From Pseudomonadota bacterium (GTDB lineage Bacteria; Pseudomonadota; Alphaproteobacteria; JACQOE01): a stretch of 33,584 bases of DNA. A program made the position numbers and the translations under genes. This document shows, one piece after another, positions 1 through 6,792 of this stretch. The DNA lies in NCBI GenBank assembly GCA_016202695.1, contig JACQOE010000054.1, forward strand, positions 1-33,584. The letters are read 5' to 3'. Positions within the stretch are counted from its first letter, which is position 1; each line of letters opens with the position of its first letter. A model generated the notes under the pieces. It did no database searches. It worked only from the letters and a program-made list of their open reading frames with translations, and was not told where the DNA came from.

Positions 1-1057
1 GCTCGTCGACGCTGGCGATCGAGCCGCCGCCGGCGCCGATCTCGACCATCTCGATCACCGGGATCAGGAGCGGCAGCCCGCTCCCCTTGAGGAAGCGGTA
101 CTGGCGGGCGACCTCGAAGCTCCGCGAGGACTGCGGCTTGTAGTCGTCGATCAGGCAGATCTTGGCCGTGGTCCCGCCCATGTCGAAGGAGAGCACCTGG
201 GGCGTGCGGCACTCGGCGGCGATGTGCGAGGCCAGGATCGCGCCCCCGGCCGGCCCCGACTCGACCAGGCGGACGGGCTTGGCGACCGCGGTCGCGAGCG
301 TGGTGAGCCCGCCGCCCGAGGTCATCAGGTAGAGGGGGCAGCGGAAGCCCTCCTCCTTCAGCTCCCGGTCGAGCCCCGTCAGGTAGCGGGCCATCAGCGG
401 CTGGATGTAGGCGCTGGCGCAGGCGGTGGAGAAGCGGTCGTACTCGCGCACCTCGGGGCAGACGTCGGAGGACAGCGTGATCGAGAGACCCGGCATCCGC
501 TCGGCCAGGATCTCGCCCACCCGGCGCTCGTGGCTGGGGTTGGCGTAGCAGTGCAGGAAGCCGACCGCGACGCTCTCGATCCCCTGCCGCTCGAGCTCGG
601 GGATCAGGGCCAGGACCGACGCCTCGTCGAGGGGCTTGAGGACCGTGCCGTCGGCCGCCACCCGCTCGGGGACTCCCAGGCGCAAGAATCGCGGCACGAG
701 GGGCTCCGGCTTGACGACGTAGATGTCGTACTGCTCGAAGCGGTTCTCGTAGGCGATCTCGATCGAGTCGCGGAAGCCCTCGGTGGTGAGAAGCGCGGTC
801 CGCGCCCCCTTGCGCTCGATGATGGCGTTGGTGGCCAGCGTGGTGCCGTGGATGACGAGGGTGACGTCGGCGGGGGCGAGGTTGCCGGCGGCGAGGACCT
901 GGCGGATGCCGTCCATCACCCCCTTCTCGGGGGCGGTGGTGGTGGTCAGCACCTTGGCGGTGACCCGCTCGCTCCCGTTCTCGACCACGACGTCGGTGAA
1001 GGTGCCGCCGATATCGACGGCAAGCCGCGCGCGCTTGCGCGATTGCGCACCTTTCAT
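1..1057 (-). CDS. hyuA: HyuA-type hydantoinase/oxoprolinase, ATP-dependent subunit (C-terminus beyond window)
   Basis: About 352 N-terminal residues are present; the rest lies beyond the left edge. The protein starts MKGAQSRKRARLAVDIGGTF and carries the ASKHA-type phosphate-binding motif VDIGGTFTDVV at residues 14-24, then THGTTLATNAII-like sequence near residue 65 (read as VIHGTTLATNAIIERKGA), TSGGG near 270, and SFDMGGTTAKICLID near 305. These are typical of the hydantoinase A/oxoprolinase family, whose members open cyclic amides such as N-methylhydantoin or 5-oxoproline with ATP, usually with a HyuB partner; that partner would lie outside the window. The start is chosen because an AGGAG sits 8 bases upstream and the GGTFTD motif follows closely. 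The gene is divergent from tRNA-Leu. The substrate cannot be fixed from sequence; acetophenone or acetone carboxylase subunits are related alternatives. Confidence 0.88.
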   Translation of the reverse strand, partial: MKGAQSRKRARLAVDIGGTFTDVVVENGSERVTAKVLTTTTAPEKGVMDGIRQVLAAGNLAPADVTLVIHGTTLATNAIIERKGARTALLTTEGFRDSIEIAYENRFEQYDIYVVKPEPLVPRFLRLGVPERVAADGTVLKPLDEASVLALIPELERQGIESVAVGFLHCYANPSHERRVGEILAERMPGLSITLSSDVCPEVREYDRFSTACASAYIQPLMARYLTGLDRELKEEGFRCPLYLMTSGGGLTTLATAVAKPVRLVESGPAGGAILASHIAAECRTPQVLSFDMGGTTAKICLIDDYKPQSSRSFEVARQYRFLKGSGLPLLIPVIEMVEIGAGGGSIASVDE

Positions 1058-1117
1058 CCCATGGGCTCCTGGCTTGGCGGAAAAGGCGTGCGTCCCGATG
1101 GATCGGTTCGGGGGCGC

Positions 1118-1146
1118 ACGATAGGGCGCCGGGCGGCGGGCGTAAA
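1118..1146 (-). promoter_or_regulatory. Candidate sigma-70 promoter for the hyuA-like gene
   Basis: On the minus strand TTTACG (1141-1146) is followed by a 17-base spacer and TATCGT (1118-1123). A start near 1111 would give a leader of about 54 bases before the ATG at 1057. Only the pattern is seen; this is an inference from spacing and box similarity. Confidence 0.4.
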
Positions 1147-1172
1147 GGCCCTTCGCCGGGGGGCGGGGCCGG

Positions 1173-1200
1173 TTGACCGCGAGGGCGGCTCCGATATGAT
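1173..1200 (+). promoter_or_regulatory. Promoter of the tRNA-Leu gene
   Basis: TTGACC (1173-1178), a 16-base spacer and TATGAT (1195-1200) form a near-consensus sigma-70 promoter. The predicted start near 1207 is about 16 bases before the mature tRNA 5' end. It is the clearest promoter in the window, and it is divergent from the candidate hyuA promoter. Confidence 0.7.
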
Positions 1201-1222
1201 CGCCCGGGGCCGGCTCGGCCCT

Positions 1223-1309
1223 GCCCCTGTGGCGGAACTGGTAGACGCGGCAGACTCAAAATCTGTTGCCCGCAAGGGCGTGCTGGTTCGAGTCCGGCCA
1301 GGGGCACCA
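1223..1309 (+). tRNA. tRNA-Leu(CAA)
   Basis: This is an 87-base class II tRNA gene. The acceptor arm GCCCCTG (1223-1229) pairs with CAGGGGC (1299-1305), followed by discriminator A and an encoded CCA end (1307-1309). The anticodon loop reads CTCAAAA with anticodon CAA, closed by GCAGA/TCTGT, so it decodes UUG. The long variable arm (TGCCCGCAAGGGCG region) is the leucine-type extra arm. The T loop reads GGTTCGAGTCC. UUG is rare at this GC content, so this should be a low-demand isoacceptor. The M24 peptidase gene begins 42 bases downstream on the same strand with no visible terminator between. Confidence 0.96.
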
Positions 1310-1351
1310 GGGGTTTCGACGGGCCGCGCTCGGCGAGGGGAGGAAACGGGC

Positions 1352-2482
1352 ATGGCGGGCGACGGGTTGACCGCCCAGAAATGGGCACGGCTGCGCGAGC
1401 ACATGCGCCGCGACGGCCTTGCGGCGGTGGTGCTGGGCGAGAACGGGCGCTCGCGCTACCTCACCGGCTACCAGCGCTACTACACCGCCGCCTATCTCCC
1501 CTCGGTGCACGCGGCGGTGATGACGCTCGACGCCGGGCCGGTGCTGCTTCTGCCCCGCCACGTGCTGGCGACGGCCGCGACCTGCCAGGCCGAGCGGGCG
1601 GTCGAGTTCCCGCTCGCCGAGGACGGGCGGGTGGAGACGCTCGCCCGCACGCTTTCCGACCTCGGTGCCGGGCGGGGCCGGATCGGGGTCGAGTTCGATT
1701 TCCTCCACCACGGCTTCGCCGCCAAGCTCGTCCGGCGATTGAAGGAGGCCGAGCTCGTCGACGCGGCGCCGCTGATGGGCCGGGTGATGGCGGTCAAGTT
1801 CGCGGAGGAGATCGAGCTCCTGCGCGGGGCCGCGCGCATGTCGGAGGTCGGGCTCGCGGCGGCGATCGAGGCGATCCGCGAGGGCGCGAGCGAGCTCGAG
1901 GTCGGGGCCCGCTCCTCGGCGGCGATGCTGGAGGCCGGGGCCGAGTTCATCAACCACATGTGCGTCCGCTCGGGCCCGCACGCGGTCGGCCTCTATCCCG
2001 TCAACACCGCCCGGGCGATCGCCCGCGGCGACTGCGTGCAGCTCGACATCGGCTGCCTCAACCAGGGCTACGTCGCCGACATCAACCGCACCGTGGTGGT
2101 GGGCCGGGCCAGCCCCGAGCAGCGCCGGCTCTTGGAGGTCGGCCAGGAGATGCTGGAGGCGGGCATCGCCGCGGTCCGCGCCGGGGTGACGGCAGGCGCG
2201 GTGGCGCGGGCCTGCAACGAGGTGGCGGCGCGGGCGGGGATGGCCGATCGCGTCACCATCCCCTTCTCCGGGCACGGCCTCGGGCTCGGGCTGCACGAGG
2301 AGCCCTACGTCTACGAGGGCGCCGGGACGGTGCTGGAGGAGGACATGGTGATCGCGCTCGAGCCCGGGGTCTACGCCGCCGGCATCGGCGGCAGCCGGCC
2401 CGAGGACACGCTCCGCGTCACCGCCACGGGCTGCGAGCTGCTCTCGCACTTCCCGCGCGACTACGACCTGCTGGAAGGGTGA
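1352..2482 (+). CDS. M24 family metallopeptidase (Xaa-Pro aminopeptidase/creatinase-like)
   Basis: The protein has 376 residues, normal for a two-domain M24 enzyme: a creatinase N-terminal domain (about 10-145) and a pita-bread catalytic domain (about 155-370). The five metal ligands expected for the family are visible as D232 and D243 (LDIGCLNQGYVADINRT), H308 (SGHGLG), E337 (LEPGVY) and E351 (RPEDTLRVT), so it is probably an active dinuclear metal hydrolase. It is likely cytoplasmic, since no signal peptide is seen. A purine-rich GAGGGGAGGAA precedes the ATG, which also follows the tRNA, so the longer upstream reading frame through the tRNA is not used. Related enzymes cleave X-Pro peptides, creatine or DMSP; a peptidase is the safest call. 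It may be transcribed from the tRNA promoter. Confidence 0.9.
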   Translation: MAGDGLTAQKWARLREHMRRDGLAAVVLGENGRSRYLTGYQRYYTAAYLPSVHAAVMTLDAGPVLLLPRHVLATAATCQAERAVEFPLAEDGRVETLARTLSDLGAGRGRIGVEFDFLHHGFAAKLVRRLKEAELVDAAPLMGRVMAVKFAEEIELLRGAARMSEVGLAAAIEAIREGASELEVGARSSAAMLEAGAEFINHMCVRSGPHAVGLYPVNTARAIARGDCVQLDIGCLNQGYVADINRTVVVGRASPEQRRLLEVGQEMLEAGIAAVRAGVTAGAVARACNEVAARAGMADRVTIPFSGHGLGLGLHEEPYVYEGAGTVLEEDMVIALEPGVYAAGIGGSRPEDTLRVTATGCELLSHFPRDYDLLEG

Positions 2483-2518
2483 GACGGGTCGGGCTGGTCG
2501 GGGCGACGAGGGCGCGGC

Positions 2519-3019
2519 TCAGCGCCCGGGCTGGCGAGGCTGGCCGGGGCCCATGCCGCCGCGGCCCGGGGTCATTCCGCCCGGGGCCATCGGCGCCTGG
2601 CCGGGGCCCATCATCCCGCCGCCGGCCCCCATGCCGCCGGGGGCTCCGCCGGCCCGCGGGCGCGCCGGCTGGGCGGGGGCCGGGCTCACCCCCAGCTTGG
2701 CCAGGGTCTCGGGGTCGGGCCGGCCGGTGACCGGCAGGTGGTGCTGCTCCTGGTACTTCCGGAGCGCCGCCCGCGTCTCCGGCCCCATCAGGCCGTCGGC
2801 CTTGACCGTGAAGCCGGCCTTGGCAAGCGCCTCCTGAAGCGCTTTCACCGTGGGATTGGCCGGGCGCGCCGCCGGGGCCTTCGGCCCGGGGCCGGGGCCC
2901 ATCTGCCCGCCCGCGCGGGGCGGGGCCGCCTGCTGCTGGGCGATCGCCGGGGCCGCGAGCGCGGCGCCAAGCACGAGGGCTCCGCCGATCAGGGCGGCAC
3001 GCATCCAAGGCCGTGTCAT
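2519..3019 (-). CDS. Secreted peptidoglycan-binding-domain protein with Gly/Pro/Met-rich flanks
   Basis: The protein has 166 residues. An N-terminal signal peptide (positively charged MTRPWMR, hydrophobic stretch to about residue 22, then APAIAQ as a likely signal peptidase I site near 27) predicts export to the periplasm. Residues about 58-112 form one PG_binding_1-type repeat (VKALQEALAKAGF, then a MGPETRAALRKYQ motif). Before it is a Pro/Gly-rich linker, and after it a roughly 50-residue low-complexity tail built of GGM, GPG and MAPGG units. No catalytic domain is present, so it may anchor to or sense the wall. A GAGGAGG Shine-Dalgarno lies just upstream of the ATG. The gene is divergent from the MmgE/PrpD gene and converges on the M24 gene. 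Confidence 0.8.
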   Translation of the reverse strand: MTRPWMRAALIGGALVLGAALAAPAIAQQQAAPPRAGGQMGPGPGPKAPAARPANPTVKALQEALAKAGFTVKADGLMGPETRAALRKYQEQHHLPVTGRPDPETLAKLGVSPAPAQPARPRAGGAPGGMGAGGGMMGPGQAPMAPGGMTPGRGGMGPGQPRQPGR

Positions 3020-3091
3020 GGTTGTCCTCCTCGATCCCCGGGATGGGACTGCGCCTGCATATGGGGAGGCGGGCGCGCCAGCGGAAGGGGC

Positions 3092-3110
3092 CGCCGGCTT
3101 TGCGCCGGCG
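3092..3110. other. 7-bp inverted repeat in the divergent control region
   Basis: CGCCGGC (3092-3098) and GCCGGCG (3104-3110) flank the loop TTTGC, midway between two divergent genes. A weak -10-like TATGAC follows at 3123-3128. It could be an operator or leader hairpin, but short GC palindromes are common by chance in DNA this GC-rich. Confidence 0.25.
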
Positions 3111-3164
3111 CGGGCTTTCGGCTATGACCGGCCCGGGACCGGGACCGCCGGAAGGAGAACGCCG

Positions 3165-4523
3165 ATGGACGCGATCGCCCGCTTCGCCGAGCACGTGGTC
3201 CGCACCCGCCTCGCCGACATCCCGGCCGAGGCGCTGGACGCGGCCAAGACCTTCCTCCTCGACACCCTCGGGGTGGGGGTCATGGGGAGCGGGGGGCCGC
3301 ACGCGGCCGAGCTGGTCGCGGCGGCGGGCCTCTGGGGCGAGGGCGGAAGCGCGCGCGTGTGGGGGCGCGGGGCCCGGCTCCCGGCGCCCTCGGCGGCGCT
3401 CGCAAACGCCTATCAGATCCACAACTCCGAGTTCGACTGCGCCCACGAGGGGGCGGTGATCCACCCGATGACCGCGCTTTCCGCCGCCACCTTCGCCTTC
3501 GCCGAGCGCGAGGGCGGCGTCTCGGGGCGCGACCTTCTCGCCGCCATCGTGCTGGGGGTGGACGTCGCCTGCCACATCGCCGTCTCCTCGCGCACGCCGC
3601 TCAGGTTCTTCCGCCCGGCGACCTGCGGCGCCTTCGCCGCCACCGCCGCGATCGGCCGGCTGATGGGCCTCGATGCCGGGACCCTGGTCAGTGCCCTCGG
3701 CATCGCCTACAGCCAGATGTGCGGCACCATGCAGGCCCACAGCGAGGGCCTCGCCCTCCTCGGCATGCAGATCGGCTTCAACGCCCGCAACGCCATCGCC
3801 GCCTGCGACATGGCCGCCCGCGGCATCGCCGGGCCCGTGGGCGTGCTCGAAGGCCCCTACGGCTACTTCCGCCTGTTCGAGGGCGAGGGCGACCTCGCCT
3901 CGGCGCTCGCCGCGCTGGGCAAGACCTGGCGGATCACCGAGGTCTCGCACAAGCCGTTCCCGACGGGCCGCGCCGCCCACGGCACCATCGACGGCGTGCT
4001 CCGCCTCAAGCGCCGCCACGGCTTCGCGCCCCGCGAGGTGGCCGCGGTCCGCGTGCGGGTGCCGTCGCTCACTCACCGCCTGGTCGGGCGCCCGCCCAAG
4101 GAGGGCATGACCACCCACTACGCCCGACTCTGCGCGGCTTTCGTCGCCGCCCGGGCGCTGATCCGCGACACGGTGGGGGTGGAGGACTTCGCGCCCGAGG
4201 CGCTGGGCGACCCGGCCACCCTCGCCCTCGCCCGGCGCTTCGCCCTGGAGGTGGACGACAATCCCGATCCCAACGCGCTCTCACCCGCCTCCGTCGAGGT
4301 CGCCCTCGCCGGCGGGGGGCGCCACGCCATCACCGTCGCCGACGTCTACGGCGGGCCGCGGAACCGGATGCCGCGCGCCGCCCAGGTCGAGAAGTTCCGC
4401 CGCAACTGGAAGGCGGCCGCGGCGCCCCTTGCCGAGGCCGGCGGCGAGGCGCTGATCGCCCGGATCGACCGCCTCGAGGAGGTGGCCGATGTGCGCTCGC
4501 TGGTCGACCTGATGGTCCCCTGA
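3165..4523 (+). CDS. MmgE/PrpD family protein
   Basis: The protein has 452 residues, full length for the family that includes 2-methylcitrate dehydratase, cis-aconitate decarboxylase and iminodisuccinate epimerase. An all-alpha N-terminal domain carries FDCAHEGAVIHP, giving D91, H94 and H100 in the D-x2-H...HP pattern of the active site. The lid-domain motif HKPFPTGRAAHGTIDG gives K263 and H272, matching the conserved active-site His region. The start is supported by GGAAGGAG about 8 bases upstream. It belongs to a different subgroup from the two MmgE/PrpD genes at 23951-26726, which have IKKW..GSP where this one has KPFPTG. It stands alone, with a possible hairpin terminator after it. The substrate, probably a di- or tricarboxylic acid, is not known. 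Confidence 0.88.
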   Translation: MDAIARFAEHVVRTRLADIPAEALDAAKTFLLDTLGVGVMGSGGPHAAELVAAAGLWGEGGSARVWGRGARLPAPSAALANAYQIHNSEFDCAHEGAVIHPMTALSAATFAFAEREGGVSGRDLLAAIVLGVDVACHIAVSSRTPLRFFRPATCGAFAATAAIGRLMGLDAGTLVSALGIAYSQMCGTMQAHSEGLALLGMQIGFNARNAIAACDMAARGIAGPVGVLEGPYGYFRLFEGEGDLASALAALGKTWRITEVSHKPFPTGRAAHGTIDGVLRLKRRHGFAPREVAAVRVRVPSLTHRLVGRPPKEGMTTHYARLCAAFVAARALIRDTVGVEDFAPEALGDPATLALARRFALEVDDNPDPNALSPASVEVALAGGGRHAITVADVYGGPRNRMPRAAQVEKFRRNWKAAAAPLAEAGGEALIARIDRLEEVADVRSLVDLMVP

Positions 4524-4559
4524 GGGGGCCCCTCCGCCTCCCGCGCGGCCGGCCGATCG

Positions 4560-4582
4560 GGCGCCTGCCGGGGGCGGGCGCC
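4560..4582 (+). terminator. Stem-loop downstream of the MmgE/PrpD gene
   Basis: GGCGCCTGCC (4560-4569) and GGCGGGCGCC (4573-4582) form a 10-bp stem with one G-U pair and a GGG loop, 36 bases after the stop codon. It is followed by GCGTGTTAGC, not a real T-run. It could end the upstream transcript or be part of the structured leader of the next gene. Confidence 0.4.
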
Positions 4583-4621
4583 GCGTGTTAGCATGGCCTC
4601 GGTCCGGCCCGGGCGCGAGGC

Positions 4622-4640
4622 CCCGGGCGGTGCGCCCGGG
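4622..4640 (+). other. Perfect hairpin in the leader of the diguanylate cyclase gene
   Basis: CCCGGGCG (4622-4629), loop GTG, CGCCCGGG (4633-4640) is a perfect 8-bp stem 58 bases before the TTG start. Together with the stem at 4560-4582 it makes the region before the cyclase unusually structured. It matches no riboswitch I recognise. Confidence 0.35.
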
Positions 4641-4698
4641 AGACAAGAAGGCCCGGGAGGCGAGAACGAGGAAGTAACATCGGCCGAAAGGGGCATCA

Positions 4699-6039
4699 TT
4701 GGCCGAGAGGGAGCAGAGGGCGCCCCTTCACTTGCGGGTTTCCTTGCGGGTGCGGCTCGCCATCGGGCTCGCGCTGACGGTGCTCTCGTTCGGCGTCGTC
4801 CTCCTCGTCGGGCTCGCGGTTTCCTACCTGCCGGTCTTCGCGGCGATCGACGACATCGTCGAGGAGGTGACCGAGGAGATCACGCCGCTCCACGAGTTGC
4901 AGCGGATGCTCCTCCTCGCGGCGATGCCGGTCAACGACTACCAGATCCTTCCCGACCCGGCCGAGCGCGCCGAGTTCGCCCGCCTGGGGGCCGCGGTCGA
5001 GCGCGCCTTCGCGGCGGCGAACGTTCCGGCGATCGACGACCCGACCGAGAGCGAGATGCTGGCATCGGCGCGCCGCTCGTGGCGGGAGGCGCGCGAGCTT
5101 GGCGAGCTGCTCCTCGCCGGTCCCCCGGCGCCGGACGAGTCCGCGCCGGCGGCGGACATGAGGCGCTTCGACGCGCTGATCACCGACGCCGTCGGTCTCC
5201 TCGATCAGGCACAGGTGGCGGCCCGCCGCGAGCTCGACGCGGATGTCGCCCGAATCCGGGGGCTCAAGGAGTCGGCCTTCCGCTGGCTCCTGGGGGCGAT
5301 CGGGCTCGGGCTCGTTGCCGCGTTCCTGGTCGCGGTCGCGCTCGCCGGCTCGATCCTCGAGCCGGTGGGGGCGCTCCGCGAGGGGGCGCGCCGCTTCGCC
5401 GCCGACGACTTCCGGCACCGCGTCCGCTGGCGCGGGCATGACGAGTTCGCCGACCTCGCCCGCACCTTCAACCGGATGGCCGACGAGATCGCCCAGGACC
5501 GCGAGGTGCTCGAGGGGCTCGCGCTCAGGGATCCGCTCACCGGCCTCCTCAACCGCCGCGGCTTCGAGGCGCGCCTCGCCGAGGAGGTGGGGCGCTGCCG
5601 GCGCTACGGGCGCCCTCTGTCGCTGGCCATGCTCGACCTCGACCACTTCAAGAAGGTCAACGACACCTACGGCCATCCCGTCGGCGACGAGGTCCTGGCG
5701 GCGGTGGCGGCGCGGCTTACCGCGGGCATGCGCGGCAACGACATCGCCGCCCGCTACGGCGGCGAGGAGTTCATCGTGCTGCTGCCCGAGACCACCGCCG
5801 AGGCCGCCCTGACGGTGGCCGAGCGCCTCAGGCGGCGGCTGGCGGAAACGCCGGTGGCGACGGCGGCGGGGCGCGCGCTGCCGGTCACGGTCAGCATCGG
5901 CGTCGCCGCCTTCCCCGGGGTCGGCGAGGGAGCCGAGGCGCTGATTGCGGCCGCCGACCGCGCGCTCTACGCTGCCAAAGAGGCGGGCCGCAACCGCGTC
6001 GTGCGGGCGGGGCCGGCGGAGCGGGGCGGGGAGACCTAG
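4699..6039 (+). CDS. Membrane diguanylate cyclase (sensor-TM-HAMP-GGDEF)
   Basis: The protein has 446 residues and makes cyclic di-GMP from two GTP. It has TM1 at about 18-43, a mostly helical periplasmic sensor region at 44-193, TM2 at 195-219, HAMP at about 216-268, and GGDEF at about 275-440. The active-site loop is GGEEF (354-358), preceded by DLDHFKKVNDTYGH, so catalysis is expected. RGND (345-348) sits exactly five residues before it, the position of the inhibitory I-site. No EAL domain is present. The start is TTG, with AAAGGGG upstream; no ATG or GTG is better placed and the first residues lead straight into TM1. The racemase-like gene follows after 3 bases, so the two are probably co-transcribed. 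The sensor ligand is unknown. Confidence 0.92.
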   Translation: MAEREQRAPLHLRVSLRVRLAIGLALTVLSFGVVLLVGLAVSYLPVFAAIDDIVEEVTEEITPLHELQRMLLLAAMPVNDYQILPDPAERAEFARLGAAVERAFAAANVPAIDDPTESEMLASARRSWREARELGELLLAGPPAPDESAPAADMRRFDALITDAVGLLDQAQVAARRELDADVARIRGLKESAFRWLLGAIGLGLVAAFLVAVALAGSILEPVGALREGARRFAADDFRHRVRWRGHDEFADLARTFNRMADEIAQDREVLEGLALRDPLTGLLNRRGFEARLAEEVGRCRRYGRPLSLAMLDLDHFKKVNDTYGHPVGDEVLAAVAARLTAGMRGNDIAARYGGEEFIVLLPETTAEAALTVAERLRRRLAETPVATAAGRALPVTVSIGVAAFPGVGEGAEALIAAADRALYAAKEAGRNRVVRAGPAERGGET

Positions 6040-6042
6040 GGG

Positions 6043-6765
6043 ATGCGCGCGATCAAGCACCGGGTGGGGCTCCTGATCCCGTCGACCAACACCCTGATCG
6101 AGCCCGAGTACGCCGACGCGATGCCGCGGAGCGTGAGCGTGCACGTCGCCCGCCTCACCCTCACCGCCATCGACGAGGCCGGCATCCGCAGCCAGGACCG
6201 CGACATCGCCCGCCAGGCGCGGGCGCTCGGCACCGCCAGGGTCGAGGTCATCCTCTTCTGCCAGACCTCGGCCAGCTACTTCATGGGCCGCGCCTACGAC
6301 GCCGAGATCACGCGCCGGATCGAGGAGGCGAGCGGGCGCCCGGCCATCACCGCCGCCAAGGCCATCAACGACGCGCTCGCCGCGCTCGGCGCCAGGCGGG
6401 TGGCGCTCGCCTCGCCCTACGCCGCCAAGGTGAACGAGGTCAGCGCGCGCTACCTCATCGACAGCGGGTTCGAGGTGGTCGGCGCCGAGAGCCTCGGCTT
6501 GGTCGACAGCTACGCGGTGGCGCTGGTGGGCAAGGACCAGGTGCTGGGCGTCGCCCGCCGGGCCGACCGGCCCGGGGCCGAGGCGGTCGTCATCCCCGGC
6601 GGCAACATGCCGTGCTTGGCTTTCGTCGCCGAGATGGAGGCGGAGTTCGGCAAGCCCGTGGTTTGCACCAACGGGGCGGGGCTGTGGGCGCTCATTCGCC
6701 ACCTCGGGGGCTATCGCCCGCTTCCCGGCTATGGCCGGCTGCTCGCCGAGCGCCTCGCCGCCTGA
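6043..6765 (+). CDS. Asp/Glu racemase superfamily enzyme (arylmalonate decarboxylase/maleate isomerase-like)
   Basis: The protein has 240 residues, typical of this cofactor-free superfamily. The start IKHRVGLLIPSTNTLIEPEY, then FCQTSASYFMGRAYD (C73), ALGARRVALASPY, PGGNMPCLAF (C191) and CTNGAGLWALIRHLGG resemble arylmalonate decarboxylase and maleate cis-trans isomerase rather than aspartate racemase. Members use one or two Cys for proton transfer. By my alignment C73 is one residue before the usual first site, and C191 lies about three residues after the usual second site, so the exact chemistry is uncertain. It follows the diguanylate cyclase by 3 bases and converges on an N-carbamoylase. 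Hydantoin racemases belong to the same superfamily, so a role in hydantoin or carbamoyl-amino-acid use is possible but not shown. Confidence 0.8.
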   Translation: MRAIKHRVGLLIPSTNTLIEPEYADAMPRSVSVHVARLTLTAIDEAGIRSQDRDIARQARALGTARVEVILFCQTSASYFMGRAYDAEITRRIEEASGRPAITAAKAINDALAALGARRVALASPYAAKVNEVSARYLIDSGFEVVGAESLGLVDSYAVALVGKDQVLGVARRADRPGAEAVVIPGGNMPCLAFVAEMEAEFGKPVVCTNGAGLWALIRHLGGYRPLPGYGRLLAERLAA

Positions 6766-6774
6766 GCGGCCCGG

Positions 6775-6792
6775 GCGCCGGTCAGCCGGCGC
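6775..6792. terminator. Candidate bidirectional terminator hairpin
   Basis: GCGCCGG (6775-6781), loop TCAG, CCGGCGC (6786-6792) is a perfect 7-bp inverted repeat between two convergent genes, with the minus-strand stop codon in its loop. No T-run follows on either side. Confidence 0.4.

Noticed and set aside
1223..1309. tRNA-Leu as an integration site of a mobile island
   Set aside because: No integrase, no repeat of the tRNA 3' end elsewhere in the window that I can see, and the neighbouring genes look like ordinary metabolic chromosome genes.
224..1351. Upstream in-frame extension of the M24 peptidase
   Set aside because: It runs antisense through the hyuA-like gene and across the tRNA-Leu gene; the ATG at 1352 has a good ribosome site and begins the family homology.
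2519..2680. Short repeated GGCCGGGGCCCAT-like DNA units as a satellite
   Set aside because: They encode the Gly/Pro/Met-rich tail of the wall-binding protein and are few and imperfect.
4524..4698. A c-di-GMP or other riboswitch in the cyclase leader
   Set aside because: Only simple GC stems are visible; the conserved cores of known c-di-GMP riboswitches are not present.
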